A stretch of DNA of 64,000 nucleotides from Dimorphilus gyrociliatus. Taxonomy: Eukaryota; Annelida; Polychaeta; Dinophilidae. Both the position numbers and the translations under genes were made by a program. Of this stretch, positions 1 to 11,179 are shown piece by piece. Under the pieces are notes generated by a model. That model saw only the letters and a list, made by a program, of their open reading frames with translations, searched no databases and was not told the DNA's origin. The stretch covers positions 2,962,504 to 3,026,503 of the forward strand of contig CAJFCJ010000003.1 in the NCBI GenBank assembly GCA_904063045.1, read 5' to 3'. The first letter of the stretch is position 1. Every line of letters begins with the position of its first letter.

Positions 1-189
1 TAACTGCAGTAATTATTGAACATGTATCGAACAATTTTCAGTTTAGTATAAACAAACAGTGCACTATTAACAGTCAAAGGGAACTATATTATATTCTAAT
101 TTGAATGAGATATAAAAATTACTGAGCATTTTTTTTAGAGGACTCTTCCCTTTTTATGTATTGTATATGTATTGTATACATAATTTCTT

Positions 190-1298
190 CTATTGATTTT
201 TCGTAATGAACTCGTCCAATCTCTTTAAAAAGTCACTAACTTTTTTATCTAAAATCTCCCGATCACCAAAACATGAAGCAGATCTGTATTGTTTCATTTT
301 CAAGCTATCTTCCGAATATAATTTGATACCTTTTTTCCTTCTTATCAGAGATAAATCAGTTACAGTTCTAGCTGGTTCAATCCAGGCCACACTCTTATTT
401 CTAAATAAATTAACTCTACCATCTCTGTAGGATGACAATTGGTCTCTTTGGCAAACGGATGCTGTATGAGGTCGTCGAAAGTGATATCTAAGTCCAATGC
501 TTTGACGGCTATAGCAGTAGTGATCGAAAATAGCTTTAACCTGCTTTTCGTGCCCGCTCTGAAAAGTAAAAAGAGAGTTTTTTAAAAGAAAAAACTGTAC
601 ATTAATTAAACATCTAAAAGATAAGTTGAGTGTTTCTGTATATAGATTTTAATTTTAAGTGGGTATTATTATAATAAACATATTTGACAAAATCTTCTTC
701 AGACAGGGTTGTCAAACTATTAAAAGCCAAATATAAATAAGAAAAAAGTCAAATACACGTGTTTGAAGGATTTTACGTTAACTAGAAAATAAAAAAGAAT
801 AGCATTTTATTCTTATATATTAATTTCAACTTGTTCAAATTTCACTGATTTTCTTCTCGACTCTTTCTAAGATACTTTAAAAGTTCTAAACATTTGGATT
901 AAAAAATACTGTAAAAGCCTTAATGATTATATAAAACCTGCTTTTCAACTTGTTGTAATACTTTTGTTCATTAACTGTTAAAAAATATTTTATGCGTTAT
1001 TTAACATCAATAGCGATTGTTAAATATCTATTGAATAAAATAGGTTTAGCATTAAATTTAAGAAGATTTCTTCAGCTTTTTTCTAAGAAATGAAATTTTT
1101 AAGGTTAAAAAAAAAATAGTTAACTTTTCTTTAATATGCAAATTAGTTAATTAGTTAATTATTTCTTTAGAATAAATTAAGAAAATAAATTGTTACTTTA
1201 TAACGAATTCTAGTTTTTTCAATATTCTCCAGAGTATTATTTAGTAATCTATCTTCCAGGATATTCCGTCTTTTAGCGTAAAAATCGGACGTTGTCAT
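190..1298 (-). CDS. Unrecognised two-exon protein, about 156 aa
   Basis: I do not recognise this gene. The model is exon 1 at 1298-1197 and exon 2 at 558-190. Exon 1 starts at an ATG in an A-rich context (MTTSDFYAKRRNILEDRLL...) and ends AAA|GTAACA in phase 0. Exon 2 follows a CTTTTCAG acceptor in phase 0 (SGHEKQVKAIFDHYCYSRQ...) and ends at a stop at 190. Exon 2 stays open for 122 codons with mixed composition rich in Arg, Lys, Ser, Tyr and Cys, unlike the low-complexity chance ORFs nearby. The product is basic, has no signal peptide or membrane segment, and ends in a charged helical stretch (DKKVSDFLKRLDEFITKNQ). The region above exon 1 (about 1360-1480) is less AT-rich and may be the promoter. 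Exon 2 is fairly safe; the exon 1 junction is inferred from phase and splice sites. Confidence 0.55.
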
Positions 1299-2203
1299 AC
1301 TTTTTGAAGTGATAAATAAATAATCAAAAATCAAATTATACAATTTTTCATAAGAGATTATCGTTTAGCTGCTAAACGAACGGTTGAAAGTTGCCGACTG
1401 AACTAACATTATGTCGACGATTTGTTATTTCTTTGTTTGTGTTGGCAAAACAAGTCGGAAAGGCGTTCAATAAATATAAAAGTATACGGAATTACGAACT
1501 AAATATTACATATATTCATATATCTATATATACTTGATGTATACGTATGTATAAGTAATTACGACATATGGTATAAAAGTACTAAATTTCCTTATCTTTA
1601 GAAAAATAGGCGTATAAGATAATTAATTATCCACAAAAAAAATACTATGATTTAGCATGATTGCCTTAGGTTACTTAATTTACTAAAGTAATTTTGTGAT
1701 ATAGTTTACTTACCAGTAGTATTTGTCTATATTACCTATTCAAGTATTTTTTTTGAACTTTTTCACTTCCTTCCCCTCCTTTCTTTTTATGCTTGAAGCA
1801 GATATCTTTGAAAATATCATTCTAGAAAGAATAATATACATAAATAGCTTTACCAATAGAGTCTATTCTACAACTATAAAAGATAATATAAGAAATAAGG
1901 AATTATTGTTTCTTTTACTTTTCTGTTCTTACATTACAAAGTTGATTTTTATTCGAATAAACGAATAAAAATAATCTTTTTTATGTTTTTCTTTCATTCT
2001 CTTTGTTTTTATTGTGCAATACACTGCGAAAATTGATCATTATGTTCTTTTCTATCATTAGAATTGAATATTCAATTGATAAACCAATTGCTCAATTTTT
2101 CTGCTGGAAATAAATTTTGTCATACAGCTCCATCTGTAGGCTAATGAAGAAATAATAAAAAAGACCAATAAGCGAAATATATAAGTGTGCCATAGAGGGA
2201 TTA

Positions 2204-2246
<43 letters not shown>

Positions 2247-3641
2247 TATATGTATGTACAGTATATATTATATATAAAATATCGTATACTGTGGTTATAA
2301 AATATATTATGGGACTGGGAACAAGTAATTTCATTACGAGGAGGATATTTTATCCTTTAATGGTGGTGAGAGAGTATAAGCCTTTTTTTTTAATTAATTT
2401 TTCGTCCATTAACCAAGCGAGAAACTTCTTTAAAGTTGCTCTATTTTTTTGTAGAATGTAAGGCTATCCTAAATAAATTTATTAATTTAAAGATAGGAGC
2501 CTCTTGTGTAACATTTTTTTAAAACATACAGATATCCTAGAAGAGGAATATATTGAATTTTATTTATTTTGTCTTATTTACCAACTGTGGCTCTATTTTT
2601 TGTATCATTTTTATTAACGTATTATAAGATGTATTAAGACTTGGTTCTATCTTACTTTAATATATTGATTCTTAATGAATAATATATAAACTATTTATAT
2701 AAAGTATATTTATAAATTATAGTTGTATACATCAGAATATTCTACGCCTATTTAAACACTCTTTATATATATATACTTTTCTCTTTCTAATAGAATCCTT
2801 ACATATTTTCTTAATAACTTTTAAAAGGTTAAATAAGCAGATTTAATTATTTTTTCTATAACTAGACAAAAATGAATGCAGGTAAGTATATTGTACTATT
2901 ATTAATAGTACACATTACACACACTATCTATACTGCATACATATAGTTTGTTTATAACAAAGTCAGAACTAATAGGAATTTATTCAGCTTTTTAATTACG
3001 TGTGAAAATTTGGAATTCAAATATTCAACTCTGTTTATTTTTTTTTTTGCACTTTTTCGCTTTCTCTTCAGCGAGAATTCCTCTTTTTTGGTATATTTTA
3101 ATGTCAAAGTAACAGCAGCAGAGAATAATGAATGGTTGTGGAAAGAGAATGGGAGAATATAGAACTAAAGATAAAAAATAAAATGGGATAAATGAAAAGA
3201 TTATACAGCGGCGAAAAATAAGAATTATTGTAATGTCAAGTTGTTGACTTTGGTGGACGATAACTTGTAGTATTTGATCAATTCATTTATAATATAAGAA
3301 ATCAATAAACTATTGGTAATAGGAGTAAATTAATAGAAATAGGAAACACTTCTCAATGAAAAGAATGTTTTAGAAGGACATATGTTTACAATTAATATAC
3401 ATTTATCAACTAGTTAATTATAAATGTTGAATGAAGTATTTTTCCTCCCGAATACACATTTACATAGAACAATAAAGGGACTTTTGGTAGAACAACAAAA
3501 GCAACCATATTCTAGGCCCAATAATCGATTGGATTTCTATAGTTAATACAAAAAAGATTTCGAATGTAGTTAAGGCACGAATGCGATCGATTACACCGAA
3601 AAAAATGCTAAACATTTGATTATAAGTTAAAAAAAATTGAA
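1299..3641. other. Intergenic: promoter-like island, then AT-rich sequence
   Basis: About 1360-1480 is GC-richer than its surroundings and holds a perfect 9-bp inverted repeat with a 1-nt spacer (1361-1379). It lies just above the start of the minus-strand gene. The rest is AT-rich, with a (TA)n array at about 2208-2243. A short ATG followed by a good donor (ATGAATGCAG|GTAAGT, 2872-2887) could be an upstream exon or uORF, but no partner exon is convincing. Confidence 0.5.
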
Positions 3642-4091
3642 ATGGGAACTGAAAAAAAGAAAGTCTGGGATAAGAATGGCATTGAAGACGTCATTAGAGA
3701 CGTTCTTGACGCTTATCTCAATAGTATGAAGTATGACGGACCTAGATGTTGTAAACTAACAGGTTAGTAAGGGAAGTATAATGTAGTTATCTTTACAAAC
3801 AAACTAGCGTTTATGGGTAATATTTGATTATAAACTTTTACTTTTATTTATTTATCTTTATTTATCAAAGGAGAAATATGCTTGATGATCAAAAATCGTA
3901 TTCAACAAACTGGCAGTGTAGATATGAATAAGAAATTAGTTGTTCAAGTATTAATTGGTCAGGAATCTAGCGATGTCATAAAATTTTCCAGTCGCTGTTT
4001 TTGGGATCGTCATTTGGATCATGTTGCTTCGGCCACCTACAGGAATAAGCACTTGTATGGATTTGCTATAGTTTACAGTTGCAGTTACTAG
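3642..4091 (+). CDS. DYNLT2B-like: Tctex-type dynein light chain (DYNLT2/TCTEX1D2-like), about 113 aa
   Basis: Predicted light chain of cytoplasmic or ciliary dynein; this family docks on dynein intermediate chains as a dimer and takes part in retrograde and intraflagellar transport. Exon 1 is 3642-3762 (MGTEKKKVWDKNGIEDVIRD...) and ends ACAG|GTTAGT in phase 1. Exon 2 is 3871-4091 after TTTATCAAAG; the join restores a Gly codon. The C-terminal half carries the family core: KKLVVQVLIGQ (central strand), then SSRCFWDRHLDH and the closing AIVYSCSY strand. CFWD followed by a late hydrophobic beta strand is the family hallmark, and the length is normal for a single-domain light chain. Choice of DYNLT2/2B over DYNLT1/3 rests on the VVQVLIGQ and RCFWD pattern and is less certain. 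An AATAAA lies at about 4159. Confidence 0.85.
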
Positions 4092-4850
4092 CTCAGGTTT
4101 AAATAAATCTAAAATGTTTACTCTAGTTTTTCTAAAGAAACATTCACTATTTAACCAATAAATTCCCGGAAATTATCACTTTTTGTTATTTTTAATCTTA
4201 GAATAGCTTAAATAATAGCTATAATCTACAATATTACATCATGCGCTAAACAGAAAAAGCATAGTTTATTTTTGATCATCCGAAAATAAACATTTGACCT
4301 ACATCCATTTAGGAGTCTGAGAGTACGCGATGGTGCGCTAACCTAAATATTCATATTCTACTGAGAAATGAGGTTTTTTTAAAGAAATTTTGACAGATAA
4401 GAATAAGTTAGATTTACGAAGTAAATCTATATTCTTAAACAAACGATAGAAAAGCTAAATTAAAAAAATGATGATCTTAGATAAGATAAATCCGTTCTTG
4501 AGTACAGCCGTGTAAGATCAAACTCGTACGCAAGTTTGTATACGAATCTACTAATATAAGATTAACCCAGTTTTTTTGGCACAAACTACTCTAATTATTC
4601 TCAAAGATTTCCTGATTACAAATCAGAGTTTGGTAGCTTTTATTCTGCAAATAGGCCTAGACTTTCTCAGGCGTTTATTTTTACCACCTTTCAACTTTAT
4701 AAAAACATCTGTGCAGAATGTTTTGAGACCAAAATAACAGGAAACTAGCGGTGATTGGCCAATAGGAAGAACTGCAAAATTTGCAGTTTATTTTAGAACT
4801 ATCTCCATTTACTTTTTAGCAAAAATCTCTTTGCTTTCTTGAAAAGAACG
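4092..4850. promoter_or_regulatory. Intergenic region and likely transgelin promoter
   Basis: No coding signal. Near the downstream gene there is TATAAAA at about 4698 and a perfect palindrome ATTGGCCAAT at 4754-4763, which is two head-to-head CCAAT boxes about 90 bp above the transgelin ATG. CCAAT boxes bind NF-Y in animals; use here is inferred. No consensus SRF (CArG) box is visible, although vertebrate transgelin depends on SRF. A TAGGCCTA palindrome lies at 4652-4659. Confidence 0.35.
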
Positions 4851-5775
4851 ATGGCTTCGAAGAAAGTAAGTTTTCATTATTATATCTCTGTTTATAAAGA
4901 TAAGGATGGCTTAGTATCCAAAGAATTTTTAAAATAATTTAAATAAAAGTTTCCCAAGAGAAGATGCTGTAGAATTATTTTTTATTGAGACAAAATAGTT
5001 CATCAGCCTTAAATTTCTAATGAAAAATGAAAGAAATTGTTAGATAAGCGCGCCCATTATGGTAACGCTTTTAAGAAATACTATACGAAAACTAAAATTT
5101 CATTCTTTATAGAATGAAGAAGAAGAACAAAAAAATGAAATTTTCGATTGGATTGAAGCTGTTATTAAGCGTTCAATTGATCGTTCACCAGGATTTCAGC
5201 CGGTATTGAAAGATGGCCTTATTCTTTGCGAGTAAGTTGATTTAAGTCATTTATTTACTAGAGAGGTAAAAGGTAACTTTTTATTTTGACTTTTAGGTTA
5301 ATGAATGTTCTGCTGCCTGGTAGCGTTAAAAGGGTGAATAAGAAAGGATCTGCTTTTCAACTTCGCGAAAATATTGCTGCTTTTCAAGGAGCTGCCAAAA
5401 AGTTTGGCATGCCTGATGATGAAATCTTTCAAACAGTGGATCTCTTTGAAAATCGTAATATAAAACAAGTTATAAAGTCTCTACAAGCTCTTGGAAGAGT
5501 AGCAACAAACAAGAAAGACTATGACGGTCCTAAATTTGGTATAAAATGAAATATATGTTTTTTTCCTTAAATACAATAAGCCAATCTTCTATACAAAAAC
5601 AATAATCAAATAAACAATTACAGGACCGAAAATGTCATCTGAGAACAAAAGAAATTTCTCTGAAGAACAAATCAGACAAGGAAGAGACGCTCAAATAGGC
5701 CTGCAAGCAGGACAAAATAAAGGAGCATCACAAGCTGGACAAAACATGGGAAAACAAAGAATGATAGCGGACTAG
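4851..5775 (+). CDS. TAGLN-like: Transgelin / calponin-like actin-binding protein, about 175 aa
   Basis: Actin-associated protein of the transgelin/muscle protein 20 type. Four exons: 4851-4865 (MASKK), 5113-5231, 5297-5538 and 5624-5775; every junction is GT-AG and in phase. After an acidic start comes a type-3 calponin-homology domain, about residues 12-115, with IFDWIEAVIKR, LKDGLILCELMNVLLPG, AFQLRENIAAFQGAAKKFGM and DLFENRNIKQVIKSLQALGR. The last exon (GPKMSSENKRNFSEEQIRQG...) carries one calponin-like repeat, IGLQAGQNKGASQAG, close to the family consensus. If the third exon is read through its donor it stops after PKFGIK and loses this repeat, so the splice at 5539 matters. Length is slightly short for the family (about 185-200) because the N-terminus is brief. 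AATAAA occurs near 5887. Confidence 0.92.
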
Positions 5776-6156
5776 TCTTGAGAGCTTATAAAAGATAACG
5801 AGATTATAATAGATAATTGATGAAAAAAATTGATAAAATTCTCATAGTTGATGGATTAGTTAGTGATTTCTACTGTAGTATGATAATAAAATAAAACTAT
5901 GAATGATTTGATTAAAGATCTATTTATACATAGAATGTAAAAAAATGCTTACATTACGCAATATACACTCAAATATCTACATGGTAGCAACACTGCTATT
6001 TGTAATATAGTACTCTTTTTCTGAATAGTAAAATTTTATTATTACTGTTAGACCAAAAGAGCAAACAATTGAATGATGAGTAAATGCTATATTTACTTTG
6101 TATTGATATTGAACGTATATGCTTAATCTTTACTGGAATATAGTATTGTTCCGGAA
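5776..6156. other. Transgelin 3' UTR and short intergenic spacer
   Basis: No coding signal. The likely transgelin 3' UTR with AATAAA-type polyadenylation signals at about 5885-5895 is followed by AT-rich sequence up to the anoctamin start. The two genes are in the same direction, less than 400 bp apart. Confidence 0.5.
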
Positions 6157-9100
6157 ATGGACAATGAAGAGTTTCTTCTTAGCGATAAAAGTCAAAAAGA
6201 CCCCTTTACGGTAAGAAAATCAGTAAATAAACCCACGTCTACGTATCTATACTGTGTATAGTATAAATTTCTGCATATAAACATACTGTATGCAGTATGT
6301 ATCCGTATATATAAACCCCATACACTATTTATATATTTTGTTATATATATATAGATTTGATATAGAGTATAGAATATAGTATATACTTCTGCTAGTAACC
6401 AATACCTGTAATATACTGTGTATGCAGTGTTTGTATATTAAAAATGACGAATACTTTTATCTAGCTATTAGGCCTAAAATGTTACAAAAGAAAATATTAG
6501 GAAAGAAACCTCCAACAAATGGTATAGTATTGTAGTGTTTTACACATTAATATACAGTTTATATAATTCTAGAGGGGGAAGATGGCGCGAGAATCGCAGC
6601 CAAACAGGTCGATAGCACGGAATAGCAGCAGAGAATCGTATTAGGCCTACTTTTATTGTGCTCTTACCTATACCAGCGCTTTTCTGTGTGCTTTTTTGGA
6701 CAGAATAAACGCCGATTTCGACTACTAGATAAATTATAAGACTGGATAAGGATGACAGAGTTAGAGGACGTATCATACGAACGGGTAGATATCACGTACA
6801 GTATATGGGATGCGAATATATTTAGCTCAGTACAACACTACCAGGCTAAACAAAAAATTTTTTTAGAAAACCGTCATTTTATTAAAATAAATAACAACTC
6901 TTTGTCGTTTATACTAAAATTTTCTAAAAATAGCATAATATTTATTCATAATTATCTAAAATACCTGTTTATTATAGGTTAAAATGTGTATAACCAAAGA
7001 CGCCCAGTTTTACCCCGGTATCGTTCATCGATTAATGTTAATATATCGTACTAGATTCGTATTTTATAAATAACATAAGTGAGAAATATTTTATTGTTTG
7101 CTGATTTATTCTTTTGTTAAGCGATCAATATATATGTATATATATATTTATTTATTTATGTATATATAAAACATTAATTCTTTTACAAACAAAACTATTA
7201 TGTCTTTGATTATGAGCAGATTTTCTAATTTTTCGTTTGCTCTGATCTCTTTTCTTATGAAATTCTGATGATTTTAAATATCAAAAATTGTTTTTGTTTT
7301 CTAAACGTAATGGCATGTTCTTCTCTCTAATTCAATTATCTTCTCATAACCAGGACAGTTCAATGTTCTTCAGAAGCGAACACAAGAGAATCGATTATAT
7401 TATAGTTTATCAAGATTATCCAAAATCGGAAGAAGATTATAATATAAGGACAAAGCAAAGGAAAGAATTTGAGAAGAACCTTATTTCGAAAGGATTAGAA
7501 TTAGAGTATGACCCTGAACCAGTTTGTATTATAGAGTATAATATTATGTTTAAGTAATACTATTAAACGTTTCCCTCAACAGGACTCTGAGGTATGTGCA
7601 AATATTCACTTTCTCCCGACAGATTTTTACAGTTTTCAAATACAGTATAAACACATTGTTTACATATTTACAAAGACTTAAATGTCCTGTGTTTGGCTCA
7701 ATCTTATTATTTTATTTTTTATAAAGGATTACAACAGACGAAAGTATAAATATATAAAGATCCATGCATCGTGGAAATGCTTATTGGAAGGAGCGGAGAA
7801 GCTCGCATTACAAAAAAGGCTAAAGCATAGCTCTAATAGAATAGATGAAGCGTTAAATACAAATTGTTTGAGTTGTTCATGCCGAAATTTTACTGGCTTT
7901 CCACCACTTCCAGAAGATATAGAGTGTGAACCAAATTATTTTACAGCTCCCTTTGACAATGATGACATAGAACAGTTTGTATTTAATTATTTCTATTTTC
8001 ACATATCTCCTTGCCAACCCTCCTTTCTCATTTTTTTCTCTACTTTTTTCATGCATAGATTTGACATTGAATTAGAAAATCAAGATGAGTTTTTTACAAA
8101 TGCCGAAAGGAGTTTAATAGTTGATAGTGTTCTTGCTGAGACAGCATTTCCAGATTATGATGATGATGATGAGGAAAGCACAGGAAATCGTATGACATTT
8201 GGTATTATTGAAAATTCAAATAATTAAATAATTATTTGATAAATTATGATTATCTCCTTAATAGGCATTGATAAATTAGTAAAATTAGACATTTATCGTT
8301 CTTGCTATCCACTTCATGAAAGCTTAAAGAGAGCTGAGTCGGATGATGAAGACAGGAGAAACTTACGACTTTATTGGGCTAATTGGAAGAGGATTTTCAC
8401 TTTTCAACCACTAGATCTGGTGAGAAAGTATTTTGGAGAGAAAATATCAATTTATTTTTGCTGGCTTGGATTTTATACTGGGATGCTTATTCCAGTTGCC
8501 ATTATTGGTTTTGTATGCTTCATTTATGGTGTTGCTTCATTCTTTAGACAAGAACCAGTGTAAGAAAAAATGAATTATATAAATATTTATATAAAGGCTT
8601 TTATCATATAAATATATATAGTATATACTGTATATACTATATATCATATATACCGTTTGATATACTATTATATACAGTATATATATATATATATATATAA
8701 ATGTATATAGTATCTAGTACTCCCATATTTCTCTCTATCTATTTTTAATTATATTTATAACTATTTAACAGTAAAGATATTTGCGAAGAAGATAGATTGG
8801 GTAACCTTATATTGTGTCCAAAATGCGATAGAGGATGCACATTTACAAGGCTAAAGAATAGCTGCTTAAACTCAAGATTGTCGTACATTTTTGACAATAA
8901 TTCTACTTTGGCGTTTGCCCTAATTATGTCAATTTGGGGTTAGTATATATGGCTTTTTCTTTATTTAGACAAAGAGTGAGAAGAAATTCTCATTTTACCG
9001 TACATTTTAATTATCTACTTCAGCTACTGTTTTCTTGGAATTCTGGAAAAGAGCTGAAAAGAGAGTACAGTATGATTGGGATGTTTCACATTACGAAGAA

Positions 9101-11179
9101 GAAGAGGTAATGGAATAGTTTTGAAAAACTAAATTCTAATGATACCTAATATACTTTTTCGCACTTTCAGAAAATGAGACCGGAATATGAATTGAATAAT
9201 CAGAAAAGGGAAAATCCTATAACAAAAAAAATGGAAGCCTTTATACCTTGGACCATCAAAGGTCCACGAAAATGCCTTTCTCTGTCTGTGGTTCTATTTA
9301 TGGTTAATTACTCTTAGAAAAAATAACATGATTTGTATATTAAAGTAAACTTTGCTTTTTCATTTTATAAATAGATCACTTTAGTATTGGCTACTATATT
9401 TGGAGTTATCGTTTATAGAATAATTTTTGTTGCTGTCTTGTACTCACTTCCCCACAATCTAATTAAGGAAAGGGCTAGCATTATAACAACAATTACAGCT
9501 GCTTTAATCAACTTAATAGCTATTCAATTACTAAGTTTTGTGAGTTGTTTTATTTCCTTTAGATCATATAAAAACATATTTAAAGGCATGTTTTATGAAA
9601 ACATATCGTTTTTTTAAATCTAGATATATAGAAAATTGGCAAAGTATTTGACAGATATAGGTAATATGATTTATATTGATAATATAGAATTTCATAAACA
9701 TAACATATTTATCCATCAACAGAGGCACCAAAAACGAATACCCAATATGACAACAGTTTTACGCTAAAGATGTTTCTCTTCCAGTTCATTAACTACTACG
9801 GTTCTATTTTCTACATCGCATTCTTCAAAGGACGATTTGCTGGCAAACCAGGAGATAAGGAGGGTTACTTTCTGGGCAAATGGAGACAAGACGAATGCGA
9901 TCCAGCTGGTTGCTTTGTAGATTTGTTTATTCAATTAGCTATAATAATGGGAGGAAAACAAATTTTTAATAATGTAAAAGAACTTGCCATACCGTAAATA
10001 TATTAAATTATATAATAATCTAATGTTAAACTTAATTGTTCTTTTCATTAGTCTCGTTCGCAAATATCTCAGGCTTAAGATTGGTAAGACGGAGCACAAA
10101 CCAGCAGAAAATGCAAGATGGGAAATTGATCGTCCTTTGCTTGATCCACCAGATAATATGTTTGATGAATACTTAGAAATGGGTAATTAAAGATATGATA
10201 ATGGAATTTTAATTAAATAATTATAACATTCTATTTTTACTTATTATTTCTTTTCATTTTCCCTCCTTACTATACTCGAAACAACAAATATTTAGTCATT
10301 CAATTTGGTTTTGTCACAATATTCGTGTCAGCGTTTCCACTAGCTCCACTCTTTGCACTTATTAATAATCTTTTTGAAATTCGATTGGACGCCATCAAAT
10401 TTGTTTGCATTTGGAAAAGACCAGTAGCTCATAAGTCACAAAGTATTGGTGCCTGGTATGGTATTCTAAAAAGCCTTACATTTATTGCTGTTCTATCAAA
10501 TGTAAAGTTTAAAGTTTACTTTTACCTAAACTATAAAACAATCGATATATTAGTATTTATTCTATTATTAACAGGCTTTTATCATTGCCTTTACAACTGA
10601 CTTTATTCCAAGAACTGTTTACATTTATTCCAATAGTAATTTAACTGGTTACGTTGACAATAAATTGGCTTATTTTAACGTTTCTGACTTTATCCGAAAC
10701 GAAACTGGACCAGATGCATCTCGTTGGAAGATTGATAGTGAAGATAATACGGCTAATATAACCTTTTGTAGGTATTCAAGCTATTACGGATATGATGCTA
10801 CAAAGACAATGGGAAATGATCGTTACTTCAAGACGTCTTTGTACTGGAGGATTTTATTAGCAAGAGTATGCATGGTAATAGTTTTCGAGGTAGGTATTTA
10901 ATAGGAAAAACTGTTGATTAATTGAAATAGAATAACAAATGATTTATGCAGCATACAGTCTTTCTTCTTACCTGGTTAATATCAGTACTAATACCGGATG
11001 TTCCTGGTGATATTCGCCTACTCAAACAATACGAAAAAGAGATACGAAAAGAAATTATACATGCTCGATTAGAGCATAAGCATAGTGGCTGCGGAATGGG
11101 ACAAGAAAGTAATAAATGTGAAAATACATCAGTCGAGTATAGAAATAAAGCATTTAATGCCAAAGAAGCAAATGCCTAA
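6157..11179 (+). CDS. ANO-like: Anoctamin (TMEM16) ion channel / lipid scramblase, about 883 aa, 16 exons
   Basis: Ten-pass membrane protein of the Ca2+-activated chloride channel/phospholipid scramblase family. Exons joined in phase: 6157-6210, 7354-7521, 7583-7591 (9 nt), 7727-7974, 8059-8201, 8265-8559, 8772-8938, 9024-9106, 9171-9302, 9375-9539, 9624-9660, 9723-9993, 10052-10182, 10296-10501, 10575-10889, 10952-11179. The N-terminal dimerisation domain starts FFRSEHKRIDYIIVYQDYP and includes YIKIHASWKCL. Hallmarks follow: FQPLDLVRKYFGEKI then YFCWLGFYTGMLIP (TM1), NSFTLKMFLFQFINYYGS and FYIAFFKGRFAGKPGD (re-entrant region), APLFALINNLFEIRLDAIKF (TM8). The six Ca2+ ligands known from TMEM16A appear conserved: N and E of NNVKE (TM6), both E of EYLE (TM7), E and D of EIRLD (TM8). 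So a Ca2+-gated protein is predicted; channel or scramblase cannot be told from this. Total length fits the family. The subfamily (ANO4/5/6-like) is uncertain. Intron 1 contains an unusual GC-richer island. Confidence 0.93.
6571..6860. promoter_or_regulatory. GC-richer island in anoctamin intron 1, possible alternative promoter
   Basis: This block differs from the surrounding TA-rich intron. It opens with GGGGGAAGATGGCGCGAG, a YY1-like AAGATGGCG element, and contains a TAGGCCTA palindrome (6642-6649). A plus-strand frame stays open from about 6752 to 6982 (MTELEDVSYERVDITYSIWD...), which I cannot assign and do not call a gene. It could be an alternative transcription start or a fragment of a mobile element. 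Confidence 0.3.
7583..7591 (+). other. 9-nt microexon of the anoctamin gene (Asp-Ser-Glu)
   Basis: GACTCTGAG lies between CCTCAACAG and GTATGT, so both splice sites are good. It is phase 0 on both sides, so it can be included or skipped without changing frame. It would add DSE between ...EYDPEP and DYNRRKYKYIKIHASW in the cytoplasmic N-terminal domain. Confidence 0.6.

Noticed and set aside
2872-2887. ATGAATGCAG followed by GTAAGT as a first exon of the dynein light chain gene
   Set aside because: The Tctex exon at 3642 has its own ATG and no good acceptor in front of it, so the link is unsupported.
6540-6776. 78-codon minus-strand frame in anoctamin intron 1
   Set aside because: Opposite strand to the island's motifs, no domain, no splice signals.
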